DNA of 10,388 nt, taken from Candidatus Competibacteraceae bacterium. Lineage in GTDB: Bacteria > Pseudomonadota > Gammaproteobacteria > Competibacterales > Competibacteraceae. The notes under the pieces are model-generated. The model was not told the DNA's origin. It ran no database searches and was given only the letters and a program-made list of their open reading frames with translations. The position numbers and the translations under genes were made by a program. The first letter of the stretch is position 1; every line of letters begins with the position of its first letter. Below, in pieces: positions 6,885-10,388 of this stretch. The stretch is from assembly GCA_012032855.1 (NCBI GenBank), contig JAAUQA010000073.1, forward strand, positions 1 through 10,388. Direction: 5' to 3'.

Positions 6885-7879
6885 AGACGCAGTTCCACAT
6901 ACGCCTCACCACGCAACCGCCGTAACCACAGTTCCCATTCTTCTTCCGCACGACGTCTGAACAACGCCTCACGCGCCTGGGCGCGATCCGGTTCAGCAGT
7001 CGCAGGCGCGGATCCCGCGCGACTGCCACTGGTTTCCAATACTTTGACGATATGAAAGCCGCTGGGGCTACGGATCGGATCGCTAATTTCCCCCGGCTTC
7101 ATCCGGAGCACGGTATCGGCAAACAAGGTGGGCAGCTGCTCCAGGGTACGCCAACCCAGATCACCGCCCTCTAGGGCTTGACGGCCATCGGAAACAGCAG
7201 TAGCTAAGCTACCGAAATCAGCGCCCTGTCTGAGTCTTTCCACCACACTGAGCGCTTCTGCGCGGGCCTCGGCGATCTGTTCCGAGGTCGCGCCTTCCGG
7301 CACGGTGATGAGAATCTGAGCGATATGATACTCCTGGGCAATCACTTGAGCAGGAACTCGATTCATTACATTGTCCACTTCCTGCTCGGAAATCTGTAGC
7401 CGACTGTCCACCACCCGTTGCCGCAGTCGAGTGGCCAGCAGCTCCCGGCGTATATCCTCGCGGAATTTCGTATAATCAATCCCATCCCGTTCTAGTGCAG
7501 CCCGCAACTCCGACAACGTCAGGTTATTTTGTTGTGCCAACCCTTCGATGGTACTGTTCAGGGTTTGATCATCAACGACTACACCGTTACGTTCAGCGGC
7601 GCGCAATTGCAGCTGAGCCAGGATCAGCCGCTCCAAAATCTGGTTTTCCAACACCTCTCGCGGTGGCGGCGAAGTGCCCCGCTGTTGGAGTTGTTGTTCC
7701 ACCGTCGCCAGTGCAGTGTCTAATTCACTGCGAGTGATAACGTCGTCGTCGACGACCGCCACAATGGTATCCAACTGTGCGCCGGTATCCTCGGGGCCGG
7801 GACCGAACACCAGTTGCCCCCATGCTCCCGAACAGAACATGAGCCATCCCAACGCAATTGCATTAATCCGCTGCCTCAT
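6881..7879 (-). CDS. surA: Periplasmic chaperone SurA with a single PPIase domain
   Basis: SurA escorts unfolded beta-barrel proteins, LptD among them, across the periplasm to the Bam complex. Seen: a signal peptide MRQRINAIALGWLMFCSGAWG with likely cleavage near residues 21-22, a SurA N-terminal domain (LDTIVAVVDDDVITRSELD at about 36-54, ENQILERLILAQLQL at 78-92, LAQQNNLTLSELRAAL), and one parvulin domain at about 183-283 (HIAQILITVP, GGDLGW, RSPSGFHIVKV). The C-terminal helix FRRRAEEEWELWLRRLRGEAYVEL follows directly. E. coli SurA has two parvulin domains and 428 residues; this one has 332, and the retained domain resembles the first. ATG 7879 gives a proper signal peptide. The frame stays open to ATG 7924, which would overlap lptD and add 15 polar residues. 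It begins 28 bases after the lptD stop. Confidence 0.94.
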   Translation of the reverse strand: MRQRINAIALGWLMFCSGAWGQLVFGPGPEDTGAQLDTIVAVVDDDVITRSELDTALATVEQQLQQRGTSPPPREVLENQILERLILAQLQLRAAERNGVVVDDQTLNSTIEGLAQQNNLTLSELRAALERDGIDYTKFREDIRRELLATRLRQRVVDSRLQISEQEVDNVMNRVPAQVIAQEYHIAQILITVPEGATSEQIAEARAEALSVVERLRQGADFGSLATAVSDGRQALEGGDLGWRTLEQLPTLFADTVLRMKPGEISDPIRSPSGFHIVKVLETSGSRAGSAPATAEPDRAQAREALFRRRAEEEWELWLRRLRGEAYVELRL

Positions 7880-7907
7880 CGTTTCTCGCCTACTTTCTCG
7901 ATAATCA

Positions 7908-10133
7908 TCAATAGCGATCAGCATCGTAGCCTAAAATCGCTCTTTCTAAGATGTTATTGATATTCGAACCGATGCCGGCCAAGCCCTTCAACTCAAGCTC
8001 GACCAAAACCGAATTGGCCGGATTGTCGTCATCAGGATCGTCGCGTCGCTGCCGCGCTAACAAACGTAAAGCCCAACAACACTCCTCGTATTCGAAACCG
8101 GCGAATAGATCCAGATTGCGGTTTTCTTTCAGAGAATAATTCCACCGCGCAACGGTTCGCCACTGATCCATGACCGGCCACACCACAGCGAGGTCGAGCT
8201 GCTCCAACTCGTCGGTAGCGAACCGGTGTGACAGATTGAACAACCGATTGGAACCCGGATGATAGCGCAGATCGAACGCGCCGCGCCGGGTTTCGTTGCG
8301 ATCAACATCCCACTGCAAAGCACCGCGTAAAGAAAGCGTCGGTCCGAAGTTGATCAAGGTTTCGGCAATCAGTTCGGAACGGCTACGGTCTTCCGCCAGG
8401 GTATTATCCAGGGTGACCCGGCGATCCTGGAAATAATGAATCTGTCCGATGCTGGCTCGCCACTGCTCACGACCGTCGCCAGTGCTCAAAAACCGAGTAG
8501 TCAGAGCAGTAGTCAACTGATTAGCGTCACCCAACCGATCAGCCCCGGTAAAGCGATTGTCCAAAAATAACCAAGGATAACCACGATCCACCTCGGTGCT
8601 ATCAAACAGTGGAATCGCGGTCTGATCTCGAAACGGTACATACAAGTAAAATAGCCTCGGCTCCAGCGTTTGGATACCGCTCCCACCCAACCAGTGTCTT
8701 AATTGCAGGGGCCGTTCGAAAACCAGCCCAGCATCGACGCTGGCTATGGGGGCGCTGCGGGTTGGGTTGTCATCGGCACCCGGCGCTATATTGTCAAGCG
8801 TATAAGCGGTGTACCGATAATCCACGCTGGGAATCAAAAAGCCAGCGTTGGCGTTGAGCGGCAACCTGACGCCCGACTCAATATCCAGGCGCTTGCCGGT
8901 CACGGCGCTGTCGTGGTCAAAATTGACCCATTCGCCGCGCAACCGGTAATCCAGGCCGCCGGGGCGACGACGCCAGTTGCCATGAACAATACTTGCGGCA
9001 AGCGGCTGTAAGGTTCGTCGTCCGGATTGTCGAATACTGAATCATCAATCGTCTGGAAATCCTGAGTCCGGATCAGAGTCAGCCACTCCCTGCCGTAATA
9101 GGTTAAATTGAGATGCCGTTCCAAAGTGGATGTGCTGAGCAAATCAATGGTGTTATCGAAATCATCCAGATATTCGTCGTCGGAAACTTCCTGGTACAAC
9201 ACATCCGCGTAGAATGAGTTCAACGGATTGGCAAAGTAGCTTGCAAATACGGCAGCCCGGTCATCGCCAAATTCCTGGTCGTCGGGCAAATACTCGACTT
9301 TCTATTTCGCCACGGTCTTTGGCGCGTAGAAACCGATATTCGACACCCAACTGCGCACCCCGTTTGCTGAGCACTCGCGGGGCCAAGGTCATATCCTGGT
9401 TAGGCGCGATATTCCAATAATAGGGCACCCGTATATCCACGCCGCTGTTACTGTCATAACCGCCGCTGGGGATCAAAAAACCGGATTGGCGCTGGTCGTT
9501 GATGGGAAACGATAGATAAGGAAAATACATCACCGGCACGCCCTTGATGGCCAAGGTAATATCCCGCGCCGTACCACGACCGGTCTGCTCATTTAAGGCC
9601 AGCTCGCCGGTGCGCAATTGCCAGAATTCAGCGCCGCGCACGCAAGTGGAATAAGTCACTTGTTCCAGCAGGCTTTGCTCGCTGCGCTTCTCTACCTGTA
9701 CCCGCTCAGCACTGCCCTGGGCATTGCGTTCGGGAACATAGTAATCGGCTTGGTTGAATATGCCGACCTCGTCGGTCAAATCCAATTCCGCTGAACGGCT
9801 ACGCACCGCTAATTGAGGATCACCGTAAACGACTTCGCCGGACGCTCGCACCCGATTGGTCTGTCGATCCATCGACACTTCGTTGGCTTGCAAATAGCGA
9901 TCCCCTTGATTGACCCGCACATCACCTTCCAACAAGGCTTCAGCGAGTGTCGCTTGTCCCTCATCAGCCAAAAACCGAATCGGACCGTCCTGGGTCGCCC
10001 CGGTATCAGCACGAATAAACCGGGCTAACTCATCGGCTTCGCAGAGTCGCCATGCGGCAGGTCCCGACGTAGTTTCCGCTTGCACGTTTGCGGAAAACAA
10101 CCCCAGAAACAATAAAATCACTGCATACTTCAT
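7908..10133 (-). CDS. lptD: LPS-assembly protein LptD (interrupted by two frameshifts)
   Basis: LptD is the outer-membrane beta-barrel that, with the lipoprotein LptE, inserts lipopolysaccharide into the outer leaflet. Seen: a signal peptide MKYAVILLFLGLFSANVQA, a periplasmic LptA-like domain (about 50-150), then barrel sequence such as VPVMYFPYLSFPINDQRQSG and PYYWNIAPNQDMTLAPRVLS. The coding sequence lies in three frames: 10133 to about 9300, about 9299 to 8986, and about 8985 to 7908. Dropping one base of an AAA run (TTT at 9299-9301 on the plus strand) gives GEIEVEYLPDDQEFGDDRA. Adding one base near 8984-8987 gives LPQVL-x-HGNWRRRPGGLDYRL. The repaired product has about 741 residues (E. 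coli 784). All four family cysteines are present: Cys31, Cys164 and the adjacent pair at 8076-8081. A conserved 3' end makes decay unlikely. Confidence 0.93.
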
Positions 10134-10249
10134 AAATGCAATCTGTCGTTATATTGCTCAATTACTTTAAAATCGTCACTATCCTAACAGCTTCGACACA
10201 CAAACGACGCTTTCAATAATGAGATTTCCGGCAATGTCCTTGAAAAACC
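10134..10249. promoter_or_regulatory. Divergent intergenic region between lptD and the amgK-like gene
   Basis: These 116 bases separate two divergent starts and are A+T-rich compared with the flanking genes, so they should carry promoters for both directions. On the lptD strand TATAAC lies about 19 bases before ATG 10133, but no good -35 box sits at 16-18 bases. On the plus strand TTGCTC is followed after 17 bases by CACTAT, a poor -10 box. I see no sigma-E consensus, although E. coli lptD is known to be under sigma E. The region is called from gene layout, not from a clear motif. Confidence 0.45.
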
Positions 10250-10388
10250 GTGGATGACCGCTACCTACTCATGCTGAGTTGGCTGGGCACCGTGTTGCCC
10301 GGCAACCGTCTGCAACTTGCGCCTGCTTCCGAAGACGCCAGTTTCCGGCGCTACTTTCGGGTGTGTCTGGAAGAAACGACTTATATTG
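10250..10388 (+). CDS. amgK: AmgK-like N-acetylmuramate/N-acetylglucosamine-1-phosphate kinase, 5' part only
   Basis: AmgK phosphorylates N-acetylmuramic acid and N-acetylglucosamine at C1 in the cytosolic peptidoglycan recycling route that, with MurU, bypasses de novo UDP-MurNAc synthesis. Only the first 46 codons are present; the gene runs off the window. Seen: an N-terminal helix LLMLSWLGTVLP and the motif ASEDASFRRYFRV, typical of AmgK and related aminoglycoside-phosphotransferase-fold kinases. The GTG at 10250 is the only start between an in-frame stop at 10241-10243 and ATG 10271 (codon 8); no clear ribosome binding site helps to choose. In Pseudomonas putida amgK and murU also lie beside lptD, which supports the call. 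It could instead be another phosphotransferase-fold protein of the same family. Confidence 0.75.
   Translation, partial: MDDRYLLMLSWLGTVLPGNRLQLAPASEDASFRRYFRVCLEETTYI

Noticed and set aside
6622..7055. Rightward frames opposite rsmA and surA
   Set aside because: They are antisense to conserved genes, have arginine- and serine-rich translations, and lack a ribosome binding site.
7880..7924. Longer SurA start at ATG 7924
   Set aside because: It would place polar residues before the signal peptide and overlap the lptD end; ATG 7879 gives a standard signal peptide.
1334..9302. Programmed ribosomal frameshifting in trkH, gspJ and lptD
   Set aside because: The sites need shifts in both directions, occur in genes with no known recoding, and have no slippery heptamer followed by a visible stem-loop.

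Overview
The window looks like an ordinary stretch of a gammaproteobacterial chromosome. The core is the outer-membrane biogenesis and RNA-maintenance block known from Escherichia coli as lptD-surA-pdxA-rsmA-apaG-apaH. A divergent amgK-like kinase lies next to lptD, as in Pseudomonas. I cannot assign the order or genus from the sequence. No phage, insertion sequence, CRISPR array, tRNA or rRNA is visible.

Layout from left to right: positions 1-202 hold no convincing gene. trkH (potassium uptake) reads rightward from 203 to 1676. It converges, with a 17-base gap, on a long leftward run of closely spaced genes. In the order they would be transcribed (right to left) these are lptD, surA, rsmA, tal, apaG, apaH, gspG, gspH, gspI and gspJ, filling 10133 down to 1694. 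Gaps are 47 bases or less and three junctions overlap (four if gspH is repaired), so this may be one transcript or a few overlapping ones. At the right edge an AmgK-like sugar kinase starts rightward at 10250 and runs off the window. The 116 bases between it and lptD must hold both promoters.

How the genes fit together: LptD inserts lipopolysaccharide into the outer membrane, and SurA is the periplasmic chaperone that delivers LptD and other beta-barrels. RsmA methylates 16S rRNA, ApaH hydrolyses diadenosine tetraphosphate, and ApaG is a small partner of unclear role. Transaldolase (tal) sits where it does not occur in E. coli, and pdxA is absent. Four type II secretion pseudopilins (GspG, H, I, J) follow without any other secretion gene in the window.

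The main anomaly is damage to reading frames. Single-base shifts interrupt trkH (one), gspJ (one), lptD (two) and probably gspH (one). In trkH, gspJ and lptD, conserved family sequence continues in the new frame; two shifts need a base removed and the others need a base added. This pattern fits base-calling errors in short homopolymers better than gene decay or programmed frameshifting, but only resequencing can decide. I saw no clearly new biological system. The most interesting points are the isolated pseudopilin cassette in this operon, the single-PPIase SurA, and the tal-for-pdxA rearrangement.
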